Assembly: GCA_900313855.1 (NCBI GenBank)
Contig: OMSZ01000378.1
Location: 1 to 16,096, forward strand
Length of the DNA: 16,096 nt
Direction: 5' to 3'
From: an uncultured Eubacteriales bacterium
GTDB lineage: Bacteria; Bacillota; Clostridia; Lachnospirales; Lachnospiraceae
A program made the position numbers and the translations under genes. The notes below the pieces were generated by a model that was not told the origin of the DNA, did no database searches, and saw only the letters and a program-made list of their open reading frames with translations. Positions 1-6,863 of this stretch are shown one piece after another (position 1 is the stretch's first letter; every line of letters begins with the position of its first letter).

Positions 1-138
1 CTCCTCGCGGCTTTCCCTGACAATAAGCTTCTTTCCCGTGGTTAAAGTAACAACCGTATTAGGTGTTTCCTCTATAAGCTCAATTATCTCCGCATTAACC
101 GTTAATTTGGTATCATTTAACTTAGTCAGCTCTATCAT
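1..138 (-). CDS. flbD: FlbD/SwrD family flagellar protein, 3' end cut by window
   Basis: First 46 codons of a small protein reading MIELTKLNDTKLTVN, then a TPNTVVTLTTGKKLIVRE stretch. This is the FlbD family pattern (start MI.LT+LNG, later TPDTVITLTNGKK). The frame stays open to the window edge, so the C-terminus is missing; family members are usually about 60-75 residues. The start at 138 is supported by an AGAAGGA ribosome site at 147-153, 8 bases upstream. An ATG at 143 meets a stop after two codons and is not used. In B. subtilis the homologue SwrD (YlzI) raises flagellar motor torque, and the gene normally lies between flgE and the motor/stator or fliL-fliM genes, as its position after flgE here fits. 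It is separated from flgE by a terminator and a leader, unlike the tightly packed genes upstream. Confidence 0.9.
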   Translation of the reverse strand, partial: MIELTKLNDTKLTVNAEIIELIEETPNTVVTLTTGKKLIVRESREE

Positions 139-224
139 ATCATTTATCCTTCTTCTAGTATCTGATACAGATTGCTCTACTTACAGCAGGCAGCTTCCGC
201 AATCCTACAACCTTTTTCCCTTGT

Positions 225-230
225 ATTATA
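225..230 (-). promoter_or_regulatory. Possible -10 box for flbD and downstream genes
   Basis: A perfect TATAAT lies on the minus strand just after the flgE terminator and about 87 bases before the flbD start. A spacer of 15-18 bases puts the -35 inside the terminator's downstream arm, where no TTGACA-like hexamer is seen, and the TG of an extended -10 is off by one base. It would let flbD be expressed independently of flgE, but the evidence is only the hexamer and its position. Confidence 0.3.
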
Positions 231-241
231 CATAATAACAC

Positions 242-287
242 AAAAATGCTGTTTTGCGGAGGGAAATAATTCCCATTGCAAAACAGC
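242..287 (-). terminator. Rho-independent terminator after flgE
   Basis: Perfect 10-base arms GCTGTTTTGC (248-257) and GCAAAACAGC (278-287) enclose a second perfect 5-base stem, GGGAA/TTCCC (261-265 with 270-274), with a 3-base internal mismatch on each side. In minus-strand transcripts the stem is followed at once by ATTTTTGTGTT, a U-tract. Read from the plus strand there is no U-tract after the stem, so it acts in one direction only. It begins about 20 bases past the flgE stop codon and separates flgE from flbD. Confidence 0.85.
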
Positions 288-307
288 TAACTTACTATAT
301 CCTATAA

Positions 308-1678
308 TTATCTCTTAAGATTTACCAATTCCTCAATAAGTGTATCGGAAACGGTAATAATTCTTGAATTGTCCTGGAAACCTCTCTGTGTTACGATCAT
401 TTCAGTAAATTCCTGAGAAAGATCAACATTCGACATCTCAATAACGCCCTGTGTCATTGTCTCACCGGCATTAGCAATATCAGTACCTATTCCATCAAAT
501 GCACCGGATGCCTGAGTCTCCTTGTAAAGACTGTCTCCTACTGCCTCAAGTCCTGCTGGATTAACGAAATTAGCTACAGCTATCTGACCGAGCAGCTTAG
601 TAACACCATTATCATAAACACCGAAGATCTTACCCTGTGTATCAATACTTACATCTGTAAGGGAGCCTACTCTACGACCCTGACCTGTCATATCAGTACC
701 GCCTCTTGCAGTCTGAACATTACACTCTCCACCTTTTGTTGAATACATTGTAAGATTAGATACATCAACATCTATTGCATAAACCTTCTCATCATCATTC
801 GGTGATGAAAGATCCTGGAAAACATTACCCTTTGAAGGATCATTCGGAGTAATTGTAAGCGCAATGGACTTGTCACCGTCAACACCACCTACACCTACAA
901 AGTTACCGGTATCAGGATCGAATTTGACGGTTGTTTCATCAAGAACAGCATCATATCCGTTCTGTAAAACATCAACGTTATTAGCATCCTTGATAGAATC
1001 TACACCGATAGTATAATTACTCGGATCTGCAGGATCCTGAGTTATCTTAAATTTAACTGTATACGCATAACCAAGATTATCGTATATAGGAACAGTTGTT
1101 ATAACACCATCAGCAGTCTGCAGTCTCTCATCAACCGCTGCAATATTACCATGCATATAAACCTTTGATGTCATCTCCGGCTCAGCAGTTTTATTAGACT
1201 CCTGCTCAGGGCGAAGAGCTGAAACCGTATCTCTTTTAACCTGATTCGGATTATCAGGATCTACCTGCCAACCCATTACAAGATCACCGTTACCGGTAAC
1301 AAGATTACCTGCATCATCTGTCTTAAATGCGCCGACCTTTGTGAAATAATTAGTACTGCCTCGCTGAACTATGAACATTGAACTACCATTTATCATAATA
1401 TCATAAGGATTATTGGTAGACTGTGCAGAACCTGATGTCTGGGAAATAGCTACCGTTGCAACACTTGTACCAAGACCGATCTGCTTGGCATTGGTACCAC
1501 CGCTGTTAGCAGTTGCGCCTGTAGAGCTCTGAGTTGTCTGATATAAAACGTCCTTGAATAATACCTGGCTTGATTTGAAACCAACTGTATTAACGTTAGA
1601 AATATTATTACCTATAACATCCATTTTTGTCTGGTGTGACTTAAGACCTGCAACACCAGAATAAAGTGATCTCATCAT
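308..1678 (-). CDS. flgE: Flagellar hook protein FlgE
   Basis: This 456-residue protein is the structural subunit of the flagellar hook, exported through the flagellar type III system and assembled under the FlgD cap. The N-terminal axial motif SLYSGVAGLKSHQTKMDVIG followed by NNISNVNTVGFKSSQ (residues 4-39) is the signature of the FlgE/FlgF/FlgG family. The C-terminus carries the matching heptad helix, with NVDLSQEFTEMIVTQRGFQ and an ending of EELVNLKR. The long middle (roughly residues 100-370, rich in D, N and T) corresponds to the variable surface D1/D2 hook domains. That length and the position after flgD and before flbD favour FlgE over the shorter rod proteins FlgF/FlgG. AGGAGGT stands 9 bases before the first of two adjacent ATGs, so MMRSL is taken as the start. 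A terminator follows the gene. Confidence 0.96.
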   Translation of the reverse strand: MMRSLYSGVAGLKSHQTKMDVIGNNISNVNTVGFKSSQVLFKDVLYQTTQSSTGATANSGGTNAKQIGLGTSVATVAISQTSGSAQSTNNPYDIMINGSSMFIVQRGSTNYFTKVGAFKTDDAGNLVTGNGDLVMGWQVDPDNPNQVKRDTVSALRPEQESNKTAEPEMTSKVYMHGNIAAVDERLQTADGVITTVPIYDNLGYAYTVKFKITQDPADPSNYTIGVDSIKDANNVDVLQNGYDAVLDETTVKFDPDTGNFVGVGGVDGDKSIALTITPNDPSKGNVFQDLSSPNDDEKVYAIDVDVSNLTMYSTKGGECNVQTARGGTDMTGQGRRVGSLTDVSIDTQGKIFGVYDNGVTKLLGQIAVANFVNPAGLEAVGDSLYKETQASGAFDGIGTDIANAGETMTQGVIEMSNVDLSQEFTEMIVTQRGFQDNSRIITVSDTLIEELVNLKR

Positions 1679-1766
1679 AACTTTTGACCTCCTATTCTTT
1701 ATTGCTGTTAGTGCTTTATCCCTTCTGTCAGTCCGGGATTTAAGCCCCCGATAAGGTCCGGCTTTA

Positions 1767-2225
1767 TTACACTATAACAGCTCCATCAATGTTTGTAAAT
1801 ACGTTTCTCTCTTGTGTCTGACCCTCAAGTTTTGTCTTATCTGATAACGCGTCCGATACCGTCTTTGCATCCATGTCAATTGCAGTAATAACGGTATTAT
1901 TCTTTATATTGACTATAAATGCGATATCATCCATCATAACCAGCGATTCATTAATGCTCTTCTCTTTTGCCTGCATGATCCCCTTGTTAAGTCTTGACAT
2001 CTGTTCCTCTGAAAGATTAATATTCCTGCTCTCTAATCTTTCATTGGCATGTTTTGAAAATGTTATCTGTGGAACATTTTCCTTTTCTTCCTTAACCTTT
2101 TTGAGAACCTGCTTAAAATCCGTATCACCGGATACATTCTTACTATCAGTATTATTCTTAGTCTGATTAAGATATGCGCCGGTCATCTGCTCGATAGACA
2201 TAAATGAGTTTTGCAAACGATCCAT
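1767..2225 (-). CDS. Flagellar operon protein of unknown function (TIGR02530 type)
   Basis: This 152-residue protein has no predicted signal peptide or membrane segment. Its core (about residues 54-125: ITFSKHANERLESRNINLSEE, then a VMMDDIAFIVNIKNNTVITAID stretch) matches my memory of the uncharacterised 'flagellar operon protein' family TIGR02530. That family sits between flgD and flgE in many Clostridia and some Bacilli, exactly its place here. The first 50 residues look disordered and polar (N, K, D, S). No enzyme motif is visible. The first ATG is preceded by a modest GAGG site about 9 bases upstream. It follows flgD by 25 bases and precedes flgE by 88 bases. A cytoplasmic role in hook assembly or export is inference from position only. 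Confidence 0.8.
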   Translation of the reverse strand: MDRLQNSFMSIEQMTGAYLNQTKNNTDSKNVSGDTDFKQVLKKVKEEKENVPQITFSKHANERLESRNINLSEEQMSRLNKGIMQAKEKSINESLVMMDDIAFIVNIKNNTVITAIDMDAKTVSDALSDKTKLEGQTQERNVFTNIDGAVIV

Positions 2226-2250
2226 GTTATCGCCTCATTTCTATTAAATA

Positions 2251-2754
2251 CTACTCATTGCTTACATTCTCAGCTGCCGCATTCACGTCACTCTCTGTTG
2301 CTGCAACCTTGTCTTCTTTGGATTTATCAGCCATATGTTCAATATAATCCATACTGACAACAGAATCAAGATAATCTGACGGGTAATATTCCTCACCGAC
2401 ATGAAAATATGTCTTACCGTCCTGTACCGTCACATAATCAACTAAGCCGCTTACCTGATCAACATTACCTGCCGCATCAGGAACATTTAAGATAACATAC
2501 TGTCCCGTAAGGCTCATTGACTGTCCGGAGGTTATGGTAGATGTAAGATTCTGCATCTGCTCAACAGAAGAGAACTGCGCCATCTGAGACATATACTCCG
2601 TATTGCTTGTAGGCTCCATAGGGTCCTGATACTGCATCTGCGCTACAAGAAGCTTAAGAAATGCATCTTTATCAAGAGAATTCTTATTCTCTGTTTTGCT
2701 GTTTGCCGAAGCTACATTGTTAACAGCAGATGTGTCAATTCCAAGTCCTGCCAT
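2251..2754 (-). CDS. flgD: Flagellar hook capping protein FlgD, short form
   Basis: FlgD forms the cap under which FlgE subunits are inserted into the growing hook. The N-terminal FlgD domain is clear at residues 26-70 (DAFLKLLVAQMQYQDPMEP, then MSQMAQFSSVEQMQNL). Residues 82-132 (LTGQYVILNVPDAAGNVDQV onward, with DGKTYFHVGEEYYP) look like the small beta-rich Tudor-like part of the C-terminal domain. The Ig/FnIII-like portion of the 231-residue enterobacterial protein is absent, as is common in Firmicutes. The last 30 residues are acidic, low-complexity and probably disordered. AGGAGGT is placed 7 bases before the ATG. The gap to fliK (89 bases) is large for this operon and contains a candidate sigma-28 promoter. 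Confidence 0.94.
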   Translation of the reverse strand: MAGLGIDTSAVNNVASANSKTENKNSLDKDAFLKLLVAQMQYQDPMEPTSNTEYMSQMAQFSSVEQMQNLTSTITSGQSMSLTGQYVILNVPDAAGNVDQVSGLVDYVTVQDGKTYFHVGEEYYPSDYLDSVVSMDYIEHMADKSKEDKVAATESDVNAAAENVSNE

Positions 2755-2787
2755 ATGTAATACCTCCTTTTTAATAATTCTTTATTT

Positions 2788-2814
2788 ATATCGGCATAAA
2801 AATGTCTTCTCTTA
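2788..2814 (-). promoter_or_regulatory. Candidate sigma-D/sigma-28 promoter before flgD
   Basis: On the minus strand, TAAG (2811-2814), a 15-base spacer (2796-2810) and GCCGATAT (2788-2795) fit the B. subtilis SigD consensus TAAA-N15-GCCGATAT with a single mismatch in the -35. It lies in the 89-base gap between fliK and flgD, in the right orientation, 33 bases upstream of the flgD start. One other GCCGATAT occurs in the window (10950-10957, inside flgC on the opposite strand, with no -35), so the octamer alone can occur by chance. Spacing, strand and intergenic position make this one credible. Confidence 0.45.
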
Positions 2815-2843
2815 ACCGATACGCTATCAATTATGCTACTATC

Positions 2844-4265
2844 TTATGCCCTGTAACTTACACTACTGCCCTCTGCCTGCATTTTCTGATTCTCAGCTTC
2901 TTCATCTTCGGAAACATCATCAATATCACCAAGTCCGATTCCACCTTTACCGTTACGTCTGCCGGCATTCTCCTGCTGATACTGTTCCTTATTCTGATCT
3001 CCATTAGCGAATGCAGTAGTTGATACCATTACCTCAATAGCATCTACCTTAAGATTCTGATTATTAAATGATTCCTTAAGATTATTAAGTCCTGCCTCAA
3101 TAGCCTGCTTAGCCGCCTCTGTCTCTGCTGCTATTCTTGCAGTCATTACTCCATCCTTAGATACAACATGAATCTGGATTCTTCCTAAATGCTCGGGATA
3201 TAACTGCATCTCCATAGTTGTATTTTCCTGATTGATATTCACGCGGATCTGTTCAACGATCTGCTCAACAATCTCTGCCGGTCTTACATTAGCTTCCGGT
3301 ACCTGGTTTACTTCAGATACATCAGCCATTGCATCATTGATCCCCTGCAAAACAGGATTGGTCATGTCTGTTCTGTTCTCTGAATGAGCATTTCCTGTTT
3401 TTCTTTCAGAAGTATGCTTAAACCCATGGTCATTATTGTCATTTTCGACCTCAACCGTAACCTTAGGACCAATATCCGAATCTTCTTTAGCAGTATCAGC
3501 AACAGGAACATAATCATCTTTTGACGAATCATCAAAATCATTGATTTTGTTTTTTGGCTTATCTTCTGATAACGGAATTTCATCAAGACTGAAGGAATGC
3601 TGTTCTACAGCTTCTTCAATCAGTTCAGGTGAAACATCAGCCAAACCTACAATATCCTCAATCTCACTTAAGAAATTCTGCAGCTCATTATTAAGATTTT
3701 CATCCGTTAACACAGCCGATACATCCACTCCCTCAATATCGAAGAAGAAAGCCTTGGCATCTTCAGCATTTAATAGATCACCGGCATTTAAACCAAGCTT
3801 ATCAAGCGATGCCTGAATATCCTCAATAGTAAGATCAAACTGATTCATAACCATTAAAAGAACATCCCCGATAACCTCTGCCACTTCCTCAAGTTCTTCA
3901 GCATCTAAGGCATTACCTTCCGTAATATTGCCGGTTGTGCCACTGACTTTAGTATCATTTTCTTTAACATTGGAGCTTGCAGTTTTGTTGTCAGTCTTAA
4001 CATTGCGATTATCTGCCGCCGCTTTATTATCACGATTGTCTGTTTTGACATTTCTTGTCTCAGTCTTTGTATTAACACTGCTTCTCTCCGGGAATAATTC
4101 CTTCTCTGCCGAAACTAAACCCACCTGATCATTTGCCTGATCAGAGTTGTTTAAGAAGCTGGCAAAATCAGCACCTTCAATCCCCTGATCGTTATTACCT
4201 TTCTTGCCGGTGCCCATACCAACGGATAAAAAATTGGCTGCATTAACTTTCTCCTGTATCTGCAT
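2844..4265 (-). CDS. fliK: Flagellar hook-length control protein FliK
   Basis: This 473-residue protein acts as the secreted molecular ruler that measures hook length and triggers the FlhB switch from hook to filament export. The C-terminal Flg_hook domain (about residues 335-425) is recognisable by ENTTMEMQLYPEHLGRIQIH, the VSKDGVMTARIAAETEAAKQ segment and LKVDAIEVMVS. The upstream two-thirds is a long, low-complexity, acidic and N/K/T-rich linker, as expected of a ruler, and includes a duplicated heptapeptide RNVKTDN (residues 71-77 and 87-93). There are no Cys residues and no membrane segments. GGAGGAG precedes the ATG by about 6 bases. It starts 21 bases after the MotE/YlxF-like gene and is followed by a longer gap before flgD. 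Confidence 0.93.
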   Translation of the reverse strand: MQIQEKVNAANFLSVGMGTGKKGNNDQGIEGADFASFLNNSDQANDQVGLVSAEKELFPERSSVNTKTETRNVKTDNRDNKAAADNRNVKTDNKTASSNVKENDTKVSGTTGNITEGNALDAEELEEVAEVIGDVLLMVMNQFDLTIEDIQASLDKLGLNAGDLLNAEDAKAFFFDIEGVDVSAVLTDENLNNELQNFLSEIEDIVGLADVSPELIEEAVEQHSFSLDEIPLSEDKPKNKINDFDDSSKDDYVPVADTAKEDSDIGPKVTVEVENDNNDHGFKHTSERKTGNAHSENRTDMTNPVLQGINDAMADVSEVNQVPEANVRPAEIVEQIVEQIRVNINQENTTMEMQLYPEHLGRIQIHVVSKDGVMTARIAAETEAAKQAIEAGLNNLKESFNNQNLKVDAIEVMVSTTAFANGDQNKEQYQQENAGRRNGKGGIGLGDIDDVSEDEEAENQKMQAEGSSVSYRA

Positions 4266-4286
4266 ATATCTCCTCCTTTCTAAGTG

Positions 4287-5051
4287 CTACGGCATTAATT
4301 TCTTTGTAACAACAGCCGCAAAATCCGGTTCCATCTGATCCATTATCTTAGCCCTGCTGTCTGCACTCATGGCTGACATTATTCTGGCAACCGTATCAAG
4401 ATCATTGGACATCTTACTTAGAACATCAGCAGCTTCCTTAGGCTTCATGCTCTGGTAGGTCTTGGCAAGATCCTTTATCTCCTTGTCTGCCTGCTGATCA
4501 GTAATAAGCTGTCTGTATATGGATTCTGCGTATGCCGAATCAATGCTCTGGTACCACTTAATATATGTATCGGCATCCGGAGCGTTTTCTCCATAGACTA
4601 TTTCGTTATAAAATTCTTCTTTTTGTTTCTGAAGTTCAGATTGATTAGCTTCAAACACCATAAGGCGGTCAACCTGTTTTTTGAGATCTTCGTTTTCTTC
4701 CTTTAAGGATTTGTTGCTTGCAGTAAGCTTTTCATTGGATTTTTCAAGCTCTGCTATCATCTCCTTCGCCTGTGAAAGTGTAGCGATCTTATTCTCATCA
4801 CTTTCCTCTGCCGCTTCCTTTTCAAGCTCCTCCTCAGATGGTTCCGGAAGAATCTTATTAATGACCGGAACATCCTTAAGTATAGGTCTTAGCATTGTAC
4901 TGCCGAACCCGCCTACATCAAGCTTTACCAAAGCGCCGAGTATCGCAACCCATACAACGATTATGAGAATTACAAAAAAGAAAGACAATATCTTACTTCC
5001 TAAGCCTTCTCCATCAGATTCCTTTTTCTTCTCTTTATTCTTCTTAGCCAT
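4287..5051 (-). CDS. MotE/YlxF-like membrane-anchored coiled-coil protein with MgtE-N-like C-terminus
   Basis: This 254-residue protein has a very basic N-terminus (MAKKNKEKKK), then one transmembrane helix at about residues 21-43 (SFFFVILIIVVWVAILGA). A coiled coil follows at about 75-150 (repeated L/E/K heptads) and a helical C-terminus at about 165-254. That C-terminus contains AKTYQSMKPKEAADVLSKMS and MSADSRAKIMDQMEPDFA, repeats of the MgtE intracellular N-domain/FliG-like type. B. subtilis has YlxF in the same place between fliJ and fliK, and proteobacterial MotE, a chaperone-like partner of the stator protein MotC, shares this architecture. The most likely role is a flagellar export or motor accessory protein on the cytoplasmic membrane. 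The ribosome site GAGGAG spans the end of fliJ, which stops 5 bases before, so translation is probably coupled. Confidence 0.8.
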   Translation of the reverse strand: MAKKNKEKKKESDGEGLGSKILSFFFVILIIVVWVAILGALVKLDVGGFGSTMLRPILKDVPVINKILPEPSEEELEKEAAEESDENKIATLSQAKEMIAELEKSNEKLTASNKSLKEENEDLKKQVDRLMVFEANQSELQKQKEEFYNEIVYGENAPDADTYIKWYQSIDSAYAESIYRQLITDQQADKEIKDLAKTYQSMKPKEAADVLSKMSNDLDTVARIMSAMSADSRAKIMDQMEPDFAAVVTKKLMP

Positions 5052-5056
5052 CTTAA

Positions 5057-5512
5057 TTACTCCTCTTTTTCAGATGTATCATTGTACTGGTAACTGACCA
5101 GCTGATCTATCTCTTTCATTTCTTCCTGATTAAGCTCCTGCAAAAAAACCTCGAATTGATTTTCCTTAAGCTTTTCATGGATCTTTCTCTCCTGCATCGC
5201 AATATTCATCTTGTTAACAGCGGCTTCAAGCTCTGTCTCAATAGAACGTATCACCTGCTTTTGCGCGGCAATATAATCATCCATTAAGATTATAGCCTCC
5301 TTACACTGTTCGATTTCTAAAAGCTTAAGCTTTTCGGAAACCAATTGTCTGTAAAGCTCAAAATATCCGGCCTTACGGTTTTCAAGATTATGAAGCTCCT
5401 CCTCTGCTTCATTTAATCTCATACGCACAGTCATATATTCCTGCTTGGCCTGTTCCTCCATCTTGTACTTGATATTAAGAATATTCTCCATTCGATAAAT
5501 GAACCTGGCCAT
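5057..5512 (-). CDS. fliJ: Flagellar export chaperone FliJ
   Basis: This 151-residue, almost fully helical protein is rich in E, K, Q and L, with long coiled-coil heptads (about residues 10-145). It matches FliJ, the stalk of the FliI ATPase ring that couples ATP hydrolysis to FlhA. The N-terminus MARFIYRMENILNIKYKMEE is typical of Clostridia FliJ. An upstream in-frame TTG at 5530 overlaps the fliI stop and would add six residues (MTGCLV), but it has no ribosome site. The ATG at 5512 has GGGGTG 7 bases upstream and gives the expected start, so it is chosen. The gene begins 14 bases after fliI ends. FliJ diverges quickly, so the call rests on position, size and coiled coil plus the N-terminal motif. 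Confidence 0.88.
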   Translation of the reverse strand: MARFIYRMENILNIKYKMEEQAKQEYMTVRMRLNEAEEELHNLENRKAGYFELYRQLVSEKLKLLEIEQCKEAIILMDDYIAAQKQVIRSIETELEAAVNKMNIAMQERKIHEKLKENQFEVFLQELNQEEMKEIDQLVSYQYNDTSEKEE

Positions 5513-5526
5513 AACTAAACACCCCG

Positions 5527-6855
5527 TCAATTCTGTTCTTCAAAAATATCCTCAAGCAGCGCCATCTCTTCATCAAACTGATATTTGGTATCAACGTCCT
5601 GCGTCAAAAAATCATTAACCTTATTAATCTTTGTTATAGCATAATCGATCTCAGGATTTGAACCTGATTTGTAAGCACCTATATTGATCAGATCCTCTGC
5701 CTCATTATAAGTTGCAAGTACATTACGCAGCTTACCCGCAAATGCCTTGTGCTCCTTAGTAGCTATTCCACTCATACATCTTGATATGCTCTGCAAAACA
5801 TCAATGGCAGGATAATGATTCTTATGAGCCATCTTTCTTGAAAGAACAATATGCCCGTCTAATATACCTCTGGCAGTATCCGATATGGGTTCATTGAAAT
5901 CATCACCGTCTACCAACACAGCATAGAGTCCCGTTATTGAACCGTTAGAGGCGTTGCCCGCTCTCTCTAAAACTCTCGGAAGCTCTGCATAAACAGAGGG
6001 CGGATATCCTCTGGTAACAGGCGGTTCACCGGAAGCTAGTCCTATCTCACGCTGCGCCATACAGAAACGGGTCATGTTGTCCATCATAAGCAAAACATCT
6101 TTACCCTGATCCCTGAAATATTCAGCAATAGCCGTAGCGGTTTTAGCCGCCTTATTTCTGATAAGAGCCGGCTTATCAGATGTGGCAATTACAACAACTG
6201 AACGTTTCATTCCTTCTTCGCCAAGATCTCTCTCTATAAATTCGCGAACCTCCCTGCCACGCTCACCGATAAGCGCGATCACATTGATATCCGCTCTTGT
6301 ATTCCTTGCAAACATTCCCATAAGAGTTGATTTGCCGACACCCGAACCGGCAAATATGCCAATACGCTGTCCTTTACCAACCGTTATAGTACCATCAACC
6401 GCTTTAACTCCAAGCGGAAGCACCTCGTCAATCATCTTTCTCTTTAATGCATCCGGCGGATCTGCGTCAATAGGATAAGCATCCTTAAGATTAAGCTCCT
6501 TCCCATCCATAGGACGTCCGAGTCCGTCTAAGGCACGTCCTAAAAGCTCCTCGCCAACAAACACCTTCAAGGGCTCCTTTGTATTCTCAACAGTAGCTCC
6601 GGGACCTATACCTTCAACACTGTCAAAGGGCATAAGTAAAACGCGGTTGTCGCGAAAACCGACAACCTCAGCCATTACCTCAGAATTACCATTTCTGGAA
6701 TGTATCTTACACAGATCATTTAATTTGCATGAAGGACCAATCGATTCAATCGTAAGTCCTACAAGCTTTGCAACCTTTCCAAGCTCTCTCGTATATGAAT
6801 TATCAAGCAGGGAAAAGAATGCATCATAATCAACTGAAAGTGCATTACCCTCCAC
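5527..6855 (-). CDS. fliI: Flagellum-specific ATPase FliI
   Basis: This 442-residue homologue of the F1 ATPase beta subunit forms the hexameric ATPase of the flagellar type III export gate in the cytoplasm. The Walker A is GSGVGKST (residues 170-177, Lys175) and the Walker B is VLLMMD (Asp259). GERGREVREF (197-206), TRGYPPSVYAELPRVLERAG and VLVDGDDFNEPISD are also family signatures, and the length is normal. The gene starts with GTG at 6855. AAAGGAG lies about 11 bases upstream within the end of fliH, which stops 8 bases before, and no in-frame ATG near the start is better. FliH (negative regulator) and FliJ (stalk) flank it, the standard fliH-fliI-fliJ order. Confidence 0.97.
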   Translation of the reverse strand: MEGNALSVDYDAFFSLLDNSYTRELGKVAKLVGLTIESIGPSCKLNDLCKIHSRNGNSEVMAEVVGFRDNRVLLMPFDSVEGIGPGATVENTKEPLKVFVGEELLGRALDGLGRPMDGKELNLKDAYPIDADPPDALKRKMIDEVLPLGVKAVDGTITVGKGQRIGIFAGSGVGKSTLMGMFARNTRADINVIALIGERGREVREFIERDLGEEGMKRSVVVIATSDKPALIRNKAAKTATAIAEYFRDQGKDVLLMMDNMTRFCMAQREIGLASGEPPVTRGYPPSVYAELPRVLERAGNASNGSITGLYAVLVDGDDFNEPISDTARGILDGHIVLSRKMAHKNHYPAIDVLQSISRCMSGIATKEHKAFAGKLRNVLATYNEAEDLINIGAYKSGSNPEIDYAITKINKVNDFLTQDVDTKYQFDEEMALLEDIFEEQN

Positions 6856-6863
6856 TTTTAAAC

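Noticed and set aside
38..235. 65-residue open frame on the plus strand at the left edge
   Set aside because: It is antisense to flbD, which has a recognisable family sequence and ribosome site; the plus-strand product is hydrophobic low-complexity sequence with no supporting ribosome site.
1742..1764. AAGCC/GGCTT imperfect hairpin just after the TIGR02530-type gene and repeated CCGGAC motifs in the gap before flgE
   Set aside because: The stem is short and interrupted and has no U-tract, and no promoter consensus (sigma-A, sigma-28 or sigma-54) fits around it.
5513..5530. TTG start extending fliJ by six residues
   Set aside because: It has no Shine-Dalgarno site and adds residues unlike the family; the ATG at 5512 has a site at proper spacing.
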